Assembly: GCF_013155545.1 (NCBI RefSeq) | Contig: NZ_JABJVV010000004.1 | Location: 277,004 to 341,003, forward strand | From: Caenimonas soli | Lineage (GTDB): Bacteria > Pseudomonadota > Gammaproteobacteria > Burkholderiales > Burkholderiaceae_C | Reading direction: 5' to 3' | Length of the DNA: 64,000 nucleotides | In this document: positions 38,733-47,699 of the stretch, in pieces | How positions within the stretch are numbered: position 1 is the stretch's first letter | Layout of the letters: each line of letters begins with the position of its first letter | Program-made: the position numbers and the translations under genes | The notes under the pieces: model-generated | What the model was told of the DNA's origin: nothing | The model's database searches: none | The model's input: the letters and a program-made list of their open reading frames with translations, nothing else

Positions 38733-39011
38733 ATGCTGAAGACCACTATTGCCGCGGCCATCGTTTCCATCTGCGCGGCGGGCCTCTACGGTTGCGACGT
38801 GAAGAAGACGCAAGAGGGCAACGTCACCGTGCCCAAGTACGATGTCGAGAAAAAACAATCCGGCGACGTGACGCTGCCGAAGTACGACGTGACCACGCCC
38901 GACGTGAAGGTCGGCACCGCAGAAAAGACGGTGACCGTGCCCACTGTCAAGACCGAAGAGAAAAAAATAGAAGTACCGACCGTCACCGTGACGCCTGCGG
39001 AGAAGAAGTAA
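38733..39011 (+). CDS. Small repetitive lipoprotein
   Basis: 92 residues. Signal and lipobox AAGLYGCDVKKT anchor it at the membrane. The mature chain is made of imperfect VPKYDV/VTVPTV repeats rich in Val, Thr and Lys (GNVTVPKYDVEKKQ, GDVTLPKYDVTTPDV, VTVPTVKTEEKKIEVPTV). Such beta-rich repeats suggest an extended surface or periplasmic chain. A good AGGGAG lies before the ATG. The 12-mer CGGGTTCCTACA, 63 bases upstream of the ATG, is also found upstream of the first glycine-zipper lipoprotein. Confidence 0.7.
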   Translation: MLKTTIAAAIVSICAAGLYGCDVKKTQEGNVTVPKYDVEKKQSGDVTLPKYDVTTPDVKVGTAEKTVTVPTVKTEEKKIEVPTVTVTPAEKK

Positions 39012-39107
39012 GCGCATTGCCCGTTTGGCGGGCATGCCCCATCCGGAGCGCATGAACGCTAGCTCGCGCCAAGGCCTGCACCACTAACCAACAGGGTTGT
39101 CCACAGC

Positions 39108-39127
39108 CGCGGTGGATAACCACCGCG
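39108..39127. terminator. Hairpin between convergent lipoprotein and DUF2126 genes
   Basis: A perfect 8-bp stem CGCGGTGG, ATAA loop, CCACCGCG ends just before the stop of the DUF2126 gene. No T tract. It may cap 3' ends of both transcripts. Confidence 0.45.
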
Positions 39128-39130
39128 TGC

Positions 39131-42100
39131 TCAGGCCTTGCGCAAATCCAGCGTGAACGGGAATTCACGGCTGCCCGCGACGTTAATCGTTGCAGGCGGT
39201 ACGTGAATTGACCCCGGCGTGTGCCCCATCCTGAAAAAACGTGATAGGCGACGGCTCTCGGCCTCGTACGAATTAACCGGGAAGGTGTCGTAGTTGCGGC
39301 CGCCCGGATGCGCCACGTGGTATTGGCAGCCGCCCAGCGAACGGCCCATCCAGGTATCGACGATGTCGAATACCAGGGGCACATGCACGCCTATGGTGGG
39401 ATGCAAGGCCGAGGGCGGGGCCCAGGCCTTGTAGCGCACACCCGACACGAACTCGCCCGTAGTCCCGCTGGGTTGCATCGGCATTGCCTTGCCATTCACC
39501 GTGACCGCGTATCGGCTCTGGTTCATGCCGGTCACTCGCACCTCGATGCGTTCCAGCGACGAGTCGACGTAGCGCACCGTGCCGCCGGCCGAACCTTCCT
39601 CGCCCATCACGTGCCAGGGTTCGAGCGCGTTGCGCAGCGTCAGCTCGATGCCGCTGGACTGCACCTGCCCGACCAGCGGGAAGCGGAACTCGAAGTGCGG
39701 AGCGAACCACGAGGCATCGAACGCGTAACCGGCTTCGCGCATGTCCGCCAGCACGTCGTTCAGGTCCAACTGCACGAAGGTGGGCAAGAGGAAGCGGTCG
39801 TGCAGCTCCGTACCCCAGCGAGTCAAGGGCGCGCGATAAGGCTGCTTCCAGAAGCGCGCGACCAGCGCGCGAATCAACAGCTGCTGCGCGATGCTCATGC
39901 GCGCGTGCGGCGGCATCTCGAAGGACCGCAGTTCGAGCAGGCCCAGCCGCCCCGTGCTGGTGTCGGGCGAGTAGAGCTTGTCGATGCAGAACTCGCTGCG
40001 ATGGGTGTTGCCCGTGACGTCGACCAGGATGTTGCGCAGCGTGCGGTCCACGATCCAGGGCGGCATGTCCTCACCGTGGATTTCGCGGTTGCCCTGGATT
40101 TCGCGCATCGCGATTTCCAGTTCGTACAGCTGGTCGTTGCGCGCCTCGTCGACTCGCGGTGCCTGGCTGGTCGGCCCGATGAACATGCCCGAGAAGAGGT
40201 AGCTCAGGGAAGGATGGTTGTGCCAGTACAGCAGCAGGCTGGCCAGCAGCTCGGGCTTGCGCAGGAACGGCGAATCCGCCGGCGTTGCGCCACCCATCAC
40301 GAAATGGTTGCCGCCTCCCGTGCCGGTGTGGCGCCCGTCGGTCATGAACTTCTCGGCCGACAAGCGCGTCTCGAACGCCGCCTGGTACAGGAACTCGGTG
40401 TGCTGCACCAGTTCGCCCCAGCTGTGGGCGGGATGGATGTTGACTTCGATCACGCCCGGGTCCGGCGTGACCTGCAATAGTTTGAGTCGATGGTCGCGCG
40501 GTGGAGCGTAGCCCTCGAGCACGATCTTCACGCCCAGTTCCTGGGCGGTGGCTTCCACCGCGGCGAGCAGGTCGAGATAGTCCTCCATGCGCGCCAGCGG
40601 CGGCATGAAGACATAAAGCAGGCTGGTCTTGGCGCCCGTTTGCTCGGCCTTGGGTCCACTGGCCCGCCGCGGGTCGCGCGCTTCCACGCACAGAGCCGTG
40701 CGCGTGAGGCCCTTGGCCGACTTGTGGCGGGCGGGTGGCGCTGGCGCGGCGACCGGCTCGCCCGGCACGGCCTGGCCAGCGGCCGCGGGCTTGTACCCGA
40801 TGTCAACCTGTACCAGGCCGTCCTGCGCAACGCGCGGTGCTTCGCCTTGCCGAGTGACGCCGGCCAGATAGGGCAGGGAAGTACGCCGCTGGTCGGCGGC
40901 AGCGCGCTCCGCGTAGCGTTCCTCCAGTTCGGCGCTGGCGGGCAGGGCCCCGCGCGGCGCCATCGGATCTTTCTCGATGAGGTAGTCCTGGTCCGCTGTG
41001 CTGGCCCACGGTAAGGCATCCAGCGGCAGCCGCAGACCCATGGGCGAATCGCCGGGGATCAGGTACATGCGCTCGTCGCGCAGGAACCAGGGATTGGTGG
41101 CCCAGGCCGGCCCGCTGGCGTCGTCTTCGTCGCGGGCCTGCAGCGGAAGCACGTAGCCGACCACGGCATCGAGCTTCTGCTCGAACACGCGGCGCAGGCG
41201 CATGCGCTCCATTTCGTCGTCCAGGCGCGAGTCGAACGGGTCCACGTTCACCGGCAGGCGGCGCTCGCGCCACAGGTAGTAGAGGGTGTCTTCGTAGCCC
41301 GGCTTGATGTGCTGGCCAGTGAGGCCGAGGCGGCCCGCCAGCGTGGTGATGAAACGCTCGGCGTCCTTGCTCGTGTAGTTCGCCGGCTGGCGTTCATCGG
41401 CGAACAGCGCGGGATTCTTCCAGGCCGGCTGGCCATCGGCACGCCAGTAGATCGACAAGGCCCAGCGCGGCAGCTGTTCGCCGGGGTACCACTTGCCCTG
41501 GCCGAAGTGCAGGAAGCCGCCCTGGCCGTATTCGTCGCGCAGCTTGTGCACCAGGTCGATCGCGAAGCGGCGCTTGGTGGGGCCCATCGCGTCGGTGTTC
41601 CACTCCGGTGCATCGCGGTTTTCCACGGCCACGAAGGTGGGCTCGCCGCCCATGGTCAGCCGCACATCGCCGGCTTGCAGTTCGCGGTCCACCGCTTCAC
41701 CCAGCGCCAGCACCTCTGCCCATTGCTCCTCGGTGTAGGGCTTGGTGACGCGCGGCGACTCGTGGATGCGCGTCACCTGCATGTGATGGCCGAATTCCAC
41801 CTTGGCGTCGTCGACCACGCCTTCGATCGGCGCCGCGCCGGAGGGCTGCGGGGTGCAGGCCAGGGGGATATGGCCCTCGCCCGCCAGCAGGCCGGAGGTC
41901 GGGTCCAGCCCGATCCAGCCGGCGCCGGGTAGGTAGACCTCGCACCAGGCGTGCAGGTCGGTGAAATCGACGGTCGTGCCGCTGGGCCCGTCCAGGGCTT
42001 TCACGTCGGGGGTGAGCTGGATCAGATAGCCGGAAACGAAACGCGCGGCCAGGCCGCAATGGCGCAGCATCTGCACCAGCAGCCAGCCCGAGTCGCGGCA

Positions 42101-42637
42101 GGAGCCGCTGGCGTTCTTGAGCGTCTGCTCGGGCGTTTGTACGCCCGGCTCCATGCGGATCAGGTACTTGATGTCGTGCTGCAGCTTCTGGTTGATTCCC
42201 ACCAGGAAATCGATGGTCGCCTGCGGCTTGCGATCGACTTTCTCCAGGTAGGTCTGGAGCAAGGGCGTCGCCGGTTCTACGGCGAGATAGGGCGCCAATT
42301 CCTGCGCCACCAGCGGCTCGTACTGGAAGGGGAATTTTTCGGCGCTGGGTTCGAGGAAGAAGTCGAACGGGTTGTAGACCGCCATCTGCACAACCAGGTC
42401 CACCGTGACCTTGAACTCGGTGGTCTTCTCGGGGAACACCAGTCGCGCCTGGTAATTGGCGAACGGGTCCTGCTGCCAGTTGATGAAGTGCTGGGCCGGC
42501 TCGACCCTGAGCGAATACGAGATGATGTTGCTGCGCGAATGCGGGGCGGGGCGCAATCGAACCACCTGGGGGCCCAGCTGCACGGGCCTGTCGTATTTGT
42601 AGTGGGTGACGTGGTTCAGTGCGGCATGGATAGACAT
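39131..42637 (-). CDS. Giant transglutaminase/DUF2126 protein
   Basis: 1168 residues. The N-terminal beta domain (VTHYKYDRPVQLGPQVVRLR) and transglutaminase core (Cys180 in ASGSCRDSGWLLVQ, His229 in FTDLHAWCEVYLPG, Asp245 in LDPTSG) are followed by the long DUF2126 region (TMGGEPTFVAVENRD, WYPGEQLPRWALSIYWRADG, GGGNHFVMGGATP). DUF2126 resembles glutamate-cysteine/glutamine ligase-like amidoligases, so one chain may both join and cleave peptide bonds; this is the prediction in the literature as I recall it. An upstream in-frame extension is low complexity and lies across comEC; ATG 42637 is preferred. Confidence 0.88.
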   Translation of the reverse strand: MSIHAALNHVTHYKYDRPVQLGPQVVRLRPAPHSRSNIISYSLRVEPAQHFINWQQDPFANYQARLVFPEKTTEFKVTVDLVVQMAVYNPFDFFLEPSAEKFPFQYEPLVAQELAPYLAVEPATPLLQTYLEKVDRKPQATIDFLVGINQKLQHDIKYLIRMEPGVQTPEQTLKNASGSCRDSGWLLVQMLRHCGLAARFVSGYLIQLTPDVKALDGPSGTTVDFTDLHAWCEVYLPGAGWIGLDPTSGLLAGEGHIPLACTPQPSGAAPIEGVVDDAKVEFGHHMQVTRIHESPRVTKPYTEEQWAEVLALGEAVDRELQAGDVRLTMGGEPTFVAVENRDAPEWNTDAMGPTKRRFAIDLVHKLRDEYGQGGFLHFGQGKWYPGEQLPRWALSIYWRADGQPAWKNPALFADERQPANYTSKDAERFITTLAGRLGLTGQHIKPGYEDTLYYLWRERRLPVNVDPFDSRLDDEMERMRLRRVFEQKLDAVVGYVLPLQARDEDDASGPAWATNPWFLRDERMYLIPGDSPMGLRLPLDALPWASTADQDYLIEKDPMAPRGALPASAELEERYAERAAADQRRTSLPYLAGVTRQGEAPRVAQDGLVQVDIGYKPAAAGQAVPGEPVAAPAPPARHKSAKGLTRTALCVEARDPRRASGPKAEQTGAKTSLLYVFMPPLARMEDYLDLLAAVEATAQELGVKIVLEGYAPPRDHRLKLLQVTPDPGVIEVNIHPAHSWGELVQHTEFLYQAAFETRLSAEKFMTDGRHTGTGGGNHFVMGGATPADSPFLRKPELLASLLLYWHNHPSLSYLFSGMFIGPTSQAPRVDEARNDQLYELEIAMREIQGNREIHGEDMPPWIVDRTLRNILVDVTGNTHRSEFCIDKLYSPDTSTGRLGLLELRSFEMPPHARMSIAQQLLIRALVARFWKQPYRAPLTRWGTELHDRFLLPTFVQLDLNDVLADMREAGYAFDASWFAPHFEFRFPLVGQVQSSGIELTLRNALEPWHVMGEEGSAGGTVRYVDSSLERIEVRVTGMNQSRYAVTVNGKAMPMQPSGTTGEFVSGVRYKAWAPPSALHPTIGVHVPLVFDIVDTWMGRSLGGCQYHVAHPGGRNYDTFPVNSYEAESRRLSRFFRMGHTPGSIHVPPATINVAGSREFPFTLDLRKA

Positions 42638-42747
42638 GCGGGCAATACTAGCAAGACTGGGGCCTGATTGCGGGTTTTGCGCCGTAGTGCGCAAAGGCGC
42701 ACGCTCCTGTCGGCACCGGGGCCCTATGGCCCGTTGAACGGGCGAAC
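42638..42747. promoter_or_regulatory. Divergent promoter region of DUF2126 gene and comEC
   Basis: 110 bases. A GCCCGTT/AACGGGC inverted repeat (42729-42743) ends four bases before the comEC ATG and covers the ribosome-binding region. No clear -10/-35 pair was identified by eye. Confidence 0.35.
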
Positions 42748-45165
42748 ATGCCGAACAACAACGACCAGCGGGCGGGGGGATGGGCGACGCCGGCCCCGCT
42801 GGGCGCCGTGCTCGGGCCGGCCCTGCAGCTGCAGCAGCCGGCGCTTTGGGAGGGAGTCGCGTACGCGGCGATGGCCGCGGCCGCGATCGGCTTGCTGCTA
42901 TGGGCACGCTCCCGGAAGGCGCGCGCGAGGTCACTCATCATTCTCATGGCCCTCGCGCTGCTCGGCTTCGGCCTGACCGGCTTGCGCGCCTCGCGCTTTG
43001 CCGCCCAGGGCCTGGACCCGGCGCTGGAAGGGCGCGATGTCACAGTGACCGGTGTCGTCGCCGCGATGCCCCAGCGTAGCGAAACCGGCCTGCGCTTCCG
43101 GCTGAAGGTCGAATCGGCAGCTGTGGGCGGATCACCGGTGCGGCTGGTGCCCCAACTCTATCTGGGCTGGTACGGCGGCGCCGTGCCCGATGCCGCCGGA
43201 CGGATGGAGCTGTTGCGGCAGGCACCGGAACTGCGCGCCGGCGAACGCTGGCAGATGAACGTGCGGCTGAAGGCACCCCACGGCAACAGCAATCCGCATG
43301 GCTTCGACTACGAGCTTTGGCTGTGGGAGCAAGGGCTGCAGGCCACGGGCTACGTGCGCGCCGGCCCCAACGACCCGCCGCCCCAGCGGCTGGTGGACAC
43401 CTGGCGCCATCCGGTGGAGCGGGCCCGCCAGGCCGTGCGCGATGCCGTGTTCGAGCGGGTGGCCGACAGGCGCACGGCCGGGCTGCTGGCGGCGCTGATT
43501 GTCGGTGACCAGAACGCCATCGACCGCGCCGACTGGGACATTTTCCGGGCCACCGGCGTGGCCCACCTGATGAGCATCTCCGGCCTGCATGTGACGATGT
43601 TCGCCTGGGCCGCCGCCTTGCTGGTGGGCGCGCTGTGGCGGCGCAGCCAGCGCCTGTGCCTGGCGTGGCCCGCGCAGCATGCGGCACTAATCGGCGGTGT
43701 GCTGCTGGCAACGGGCTATGCGCTCTTCAGCGGGTGGGGCGTGCCGGCGCAGCGGACCGTCTGGATGCTGGCAGCGGTCGGCCTGCTGCGTCTTTCGGGC
43801 CGGCGATGGCCCTGGCCGCAGGTCTGGCTGCTGGCCTGTGCCGTTGTCGTGGCCGTCGATCCCTGGGCGCTGCTGCAACCCGGCTTCTGGCTGAGCTTCG
43901 TGGCAGTGGGCGTGCTGTTTGCGACCGACGTCGGGCCGAAGGCGGCTGAGCTTTCCAGCCGCGTCAGGCGCGCCACAGCAAGCGTGGGTGCGATGCTGCG
44001 CGAGCAGTGGGTCGTCACGGTGGCGCTGACGCCGCTCACGCTGCTGCTGTTTGGCCAGGTTTCCGTCGTCGGCTTGCTGGCCAATGCCCTGGCCATTCCC
44101 TGGGTGACGCTGGTGATCACACCGCTGGCGATGGCCGGTGTGGTCCTCGCGCCCCTGTGGGAACTGGCGGCCTGGGCCATGCGGGCGCTGGAGATGTACC
44201 TGCACTGGCTGGCCGCACTCCCATTCGCGACGGTGTCCATGCCCGCGCCGCCCCTATGGGCCGGAGCGGCGGGTGTGCTCGGCGGCTTGCTGATTGCGAT
44301 GCGGCTGCCCTGGCCGGCCCGCCTACTGGGCCTGCCGCTGCTGGTGCCGGTCCTGCTATGGCAGGCCGACAGGCCGGGCGCCGCGCAATTCGAACTATTG
44401 GCGGCCGACATCGGGCAGGGAAACGCCGTGATCATCCGCACGGCCGCCCATACGCTCGTCTACGACAGCGGCCCGCGCTACAGCCCGGAAAGCGATGCCG
44501 GCCACCGCGTGCTGGTGCCCTTGCTGCGGGCGCTGGACGAGCGGGTGGACACCTTGATGCTTAGCCACCGCGACAGCGATCACACGGGCGGCGCGGCGGC
44601 GGTGCTGGCGATGCAGCCACAGGCCGCGCTGCTAAGTTCGATCGAGGACGGCCACGAGTTGCAGGCCCTGCGGCCGTCGCAGCGCTGTGCTGCCGGGCAG
44701 CGCTGGCAATGGGATGGGGTGGATTTCGAGGTGCTGCATCCATCGGCCGGCGACTACCAGGCTAACAACAAATCCAACGCCATGAGCTGCGTGCTGCGCA
44801 TCTCCAATGGCGTGCACACGGTCCTGTTGGCCGGCGACATCGAACAGGCGCAGGAGGCACGGCTGGCCCAGCAAGGGGCGGCTTTGAAAGCGGACCTTTT
44901 GCTGGTGCCCCATCACGGCAGCAAGACGTCGTCCAGCGATGCCTTCCTGGATGCCGTGCGGCCCTCGCTGGCCGTGGTGCAGACGGGTTATCGCAACCGC
45001 TTCGGGCATCCGGCCGCTCCGGTCCTGGAGCGCTATCGCCTCAGGGCCATCCCGGTGATCGATTCGCCGCATTGCGGCGCGGCGAGGTGGGACTCGACGC
45101 AAGCCTCGCTGGTCACTTGCCAGCGCCAGTTGGCTCCCCGCTACTGGCACCATCGCTTTCCCTGA
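42748..45165 (+). CDS. comEC: ComEC/Rec2-type DNA uptake channel
   Basis: 805 residues. It has the N-terminal DUF4131 region, the central Competence domain (AALIVGDQNAIDRADWDIFR, ATGVAHLMSISGLHVTMFAW) with eight or more helices, and a C-terminal MBL-fold domain (ADIGQGNAVIIRTAAHTLVY, then SHRDSDHTGGAA and PHHGSKTSSSDAF). ComEC carries single-stranded DNA across the inner membrane in natural transformation. No other com genes are in the window. The ATG lacks a clear ribosome site. Confidence 0.92.
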   Translation: MPNNNDQRAGGWATPAPLGAVLGPALQLQQPALWEGVAYAAMAAAAIGLLLWARSRKARARSLIILMALALLGFGLTGLRASRFAAQGLDPALEGRDVTVTGVVAAMPQRSETGLRFRLKVESAAVGGSPVRLVPQLYLGWYGGAVPDAAGRMELLRQAPELRAGERWQMNVRLKAPHGNSNPHGFDYELWLWEQGLQATGYVRAGPNDPPPQRLVDTWRHPVERARQAVRDAVFERVADRRTAGLLAALIVGDQNAIDRADWDIFRATGVAHLMSISGLHVTMFAWAAALLVGALWRRSQRLCLAWPAQHAALIGGVLLATGYALFSGWGVPAQRTVWMLAAVGLLRLSGRRWPWPQVWLLACAVVVAVDPWALLQPGFWLSFVAVGVLFATDVGPKAAELSSRVRRATASVGAMLREQWVVTVALTPLTLLLFGQVSVVGLLANALAIPWVTLVITPLAMAGVVLAPLWELAAWAMRALEMYLHWLAALPFATVSMPAPPLWAGAAGVLGGLLIAMRLPWPARLLGLPLLVPVLLWQADRPGAAQFELLAADIGQGNAVIIRTAAHTLVYDSGPRYSPESDAGHRVLVPLLRALDERVDTLMLSHRDSDHTGGAAAVLAMQPQAALLSSIEDGHELQALRPSQRCAAGQRWQWDGVDFEVLHPSAGDYQANNKSNAMSCVLRISNGVHTVLLAGDIEQAQEARLAQQGAALKADLLLVPHHGSKTSSSDAFLDAVRPSLAVVQTGYRNRFGHPAAPVLERYRLRAIPVIDSPHCGAARWDSTQASLVTCQRQLAPRYWHHRFP

Positions 45166-45232
45166 CTCCAACGGGCCATACGCCGCGTTGGAAGGCCCGG
45201 AAATTGCTATCCTGTGGCCTGGAGATTCGCCT

Positions 45233-46729
45233 ATGCACAAATTCGATGAGATGTATGCGCAACTGCCCGGCAACGGCCAGTTCCAGTTTCAAGGCCAGTC
45301 TCAGGGTGGGCAAAGCCAGTTCCAGGCCCAGGGCGTCCGCGACCACTACAAGGCCTATGCCGAATGGCTGGCGCGCCAGCCCGAGGAAGCCATGCGCGCC
45401 CGCCGCGAAGAAGCGGAGATGATTTTCCGGCGCGTGGGCATCACTTTCGCGGTGTACGGCGCCAAGGACGAGGAGGGCGCGGGCACCGAACGCCTGATCC
45501 CGTTCGACCTGATTCCGCGCATCATCCCGGCCGGCGAGTGGGCCACCATGGAAAAGGGGCTGGTCCAGCGTGTCACCGCGCTGAACAGGTTCCTGCACGA
45601 CGTCTATCACGACCAGGACATCATCAAGGCCGGCATCATCCCTGCCGAGCAGATACTGAACAACAGCCAGTTCCGCAAGGAAATGATGGGCGTGTACGTG
45701 CCGCATCACATCTACTCGCACGTCGCGGGCGTGGACATCGTGCGCGCGCCCAATGCCCAAGGCGAGGGCGAGTACTACGTGCTCGAGGACAACCTGCGCG
45801 TTCCCAGCGGCGTGAGCTACATGCTGGAAGACCGCAAGATGATGATGCGGCTGTTCCCGGACCTGTTCGCCCAGCACCGGGTAGCGCCGGTCGCCCACTA
45901 CCCCGACTTGCTGCTGGAGACCCTGCGCGCTTCCGCCCAGCCCGGAGCGGCCGATCCGACGGTGGTGGTGCTGACCCCGGGCATGTACAACAGCGCCTAC
46001 TTCGAGCACGCCTTCCTGGCGCAGCAGATGGGCATCGAGCTGGTCGAGGGGCAGGACATGTTCGTGAAGGACCGCTTCGTCTACATGCGCACCACCCGCG
46101 GCCCCAAGCGCGTGGATGTGATCTACCGCCGCGTGGACGACGACTTCCTCGACCCCTCCGTGTTCCGGCCCACTTCGACGCTGGGCTGTGAGGGCCTGGT
46201 CGACGCCAACCGCGCGGGCAATGTGAGCATCTGCAATGCCATCGGCACCGGTGTCGCCGACGACAAGTCGATCTATCCGTACGTGCCCAAGATGATCGAG
46301 TTCTACCTCGGCGAAAAGCCCATCCTGAAGAACGTGCCCACCTATGTGTGCCGCGAAGCCGACGACCTGAAGTACGTGCTGGCCAATCTGAAAGACCTGG
46401 TCGTGAAGGAGGTGCATGGCGCCGGCGGCTACGGCATGCTGGTCGGGCCCGCCGCCACCAAACAGGAGATCGAGGATTTCCGCAAGGCGATCGAAGCCAA
46501 CCCGAGCGGCTATATCGCCCAGCCCACGCTGTCGCTCTCGAGTTGTCCGACTTTCGTGGACAGCGGCATCGCACCACGCCACATCGACCTGCGGCCCTTC
46601 GTGCTGTCCGGCAAGGACGTGCAGATGGTGCCGGGCGGATTGACGCGTGTGGCGCTGAAGGACGGCTCGTTGGTGGTGAATTCGTCCCAGGGTGGTGGCA
46701 CCAAGGACACCTGGATCCTGGAGGTCTGA
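45233..46729 (+). CDS. Circularly permuted ATP-grasp protein (DUF404/DUF407), stand-alone
   Basis: 498 residues. A short Gln-rich N-terminus (QLPGNGQFQFQGQSQGGQSQ) precedes the permuted ATP-grasp (VYHDQDIIKAGIIPAEQILN, LVVKEVHGAGGYGMLVGPAA). It is a paralogue of the N-terminal half of the 861-residue fusion at 34262-36847. ATG 45233 is chosen; an in-frame ATG 45 bases earlier is less likely because GGAG lies between them. The alpha-E partner follows after two bases, so the pair is one translational unit. Confidence 0.88.
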   Translation: MHKFDEMYAQLPGNGQFQFQGQSQGGQSQFQAQGVRDHYKAYAEWLARQPEEAMRARREEAEMIFRRVGITFAVYGAKDEEGAGTERLIPFDLIPRIIPAGEWATMEKGLVQRVTALNRFLHDVYHDQDIIKAGIIPAEQILNNSQFRKEMMGVYVPHHIYSHVAGVDIVRAPNAQGEGEYYVLEDNLRVPSGVSYMLEDRKMMMRLFPDLFAQHRVAPVAHYPDLLLETLRASAQPGAADPTVVVLTPGMYNSAYFEHAFLAQQMGIELVEGQDMFVKDRFVYMRTTRGPKRVDVIYRRVDDDFLDPSVFRPTSTLGCEGLVDANRAGNVSICNAIGTGVADDKSIYPYVPKMIEFYLGEKPILKNVPTYVCREADDLKYVLANLKDLVVKEVHGAGGYGMLVGPAATKQEIEDFRKAIEANPSGYIAQPTLSLSSCPTFVDSGIAPRHIDLRPFVLSGKDVQMVPGGLTRVALKDGSLVVNSSQGGGTKDTWILEV

Positions 46730-46731
46730 TC

Positions 46732-47691
46732 ATGCTTTCGCGTACCGCAGACCATTTGTTCTGGATGTCCCGCTACACCGAGCGGGCCGAGAACACCGCG
46801 CGCATGCTCGACGTCAACTACCAGACTTCGCTGCTGCCGCAATCCGCCGCCGTCGCCCAGGTGGGCTGGCAGGGGCTGCTGTCGATCAGCGAACTGCTGC
46901 CCGCGTATGCCGCCAAGCACGGCGACGTCACGCCCAGGAGCGTGATGGAGTTCATGGTCAAGGACGAGAGCAATCCCTCGTCCATCGTCTCCTGCCTGAA
47001 AGCAGCGCGCGAGAACGCGCGCGCCGTGCGCGGCTCGCTCACCACCGAGGCCTGGGAAACGCAGAACCAGACCTGGCTGGAAGTGAACCGCATGCTGCGC
47101 AAGGGCGAGTTCGAACGCGACCCGGGCCAGTTCTTCGAATGGGTGAAGTTTCGCTCGCACCTCTCGCGCGGGGTCACCGTGGGCACCATGCTGATGGACG
47201 AGGCGCTGCACTTCATGCGCCTGGGCACCTTCCTGGAGCGCGCGGACAATACCGCGCGCCTGGTGGACGTGAAGTTCCACGCGGTGCAGAGCGACTTCTT
47301 CGGCGCGGCCAGCGAGAAGGACCAGGAGTACGACTTCTATCACTGGAGCGCCATCCTGCGCAGCGTTTCCGGCTTCGAGATCTACCGCAAGGTGTACCGC
47401 GACGTGATCAAGCCCGAGCGCGTGGCCGACCTGCTGATCCTGCGCGCCGACATGCCGCGATCGCTGCACGCCAGCTTGAACGAGGTGGTGAGCAATCTCG
47501 CGATGGTGGCCAACGACCAATCGGCCGAAACGCAGCGCCGTGCCGGCAAGCTGCGAGCCGACCTGCAGTACGGCGACATCGACGAGATACTGGCGACCGG
47601 GTTGCATGCCTTCCTCACCCAGTTCCTGGACCGCGTCAATGAGCTGGGCGGGCGCATCAGCCGCGACTTCCTGGTGCCGGCCAAGGCTTGA
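46732..47691 (+). CDS. Alpha-E (DUF403) protein, stand-alone
   Basis: 319 residues, all helical, opening MLSRTADHLFWMSRYTERAE, the hallmark of DUF403. The second characteristic segment is HFMRLGTFLERADNTARLVD. It is the separate counterpart of the C-terminal half of the fusion protein. The alpha-E domain is thought to act with the ATP-grasp enzyme; no catalytic residue has been assigned. GGAGGT lies at a good distance before the ATG inside the ATP-grasp gene end. Confidence 0.88.
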   Translation: MLSRTADHLFWMSRYTERAENTARMLDVNYQTSLLPQSAAVAQVGWQGLLSISELLPAYAAKHGDVTPRSVMEFMVKDESNPSSIVSCLKAARENARAVRGSLTTEAWETQNQTWLEVNRMLRKGEFERDPGQFFEWVKFRSHLSRGVTVGTMLMDEALHFMRLGTFLERADNTARLVDVKFHAVQSDFFGAASEKDQEYDFYHWSAILRSVSGFEIYRKVYRDVIKPERVADLLILRADMPRSLHASLNEVVSNLAMVANDQSAETQRRAGKLRADLQYGDIDEILATGLHAFLTQFLDRVNELGGRISRDFLVPAKA

Positions 47692-47699
47692 CCGCGTCC

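Noticed and set aside
39097..39119. Two DnaA-box-like 9-mers (TTGTCCACA and, inverted, TTATCCACC)
   Set aside because: Only two sites, one in the loop-stem of a 3' hairpin between convergent genes; no AT-rich unwinding region and no replication gene nearby, so not treated as an origin.
42638..42934. N-terminal extension of the DUF2126 protein
   Set aside because: Pro/Ala/Arg-rich and antisense to comEC; the family starts at the beta strand SIHAALNHVTHYKY.
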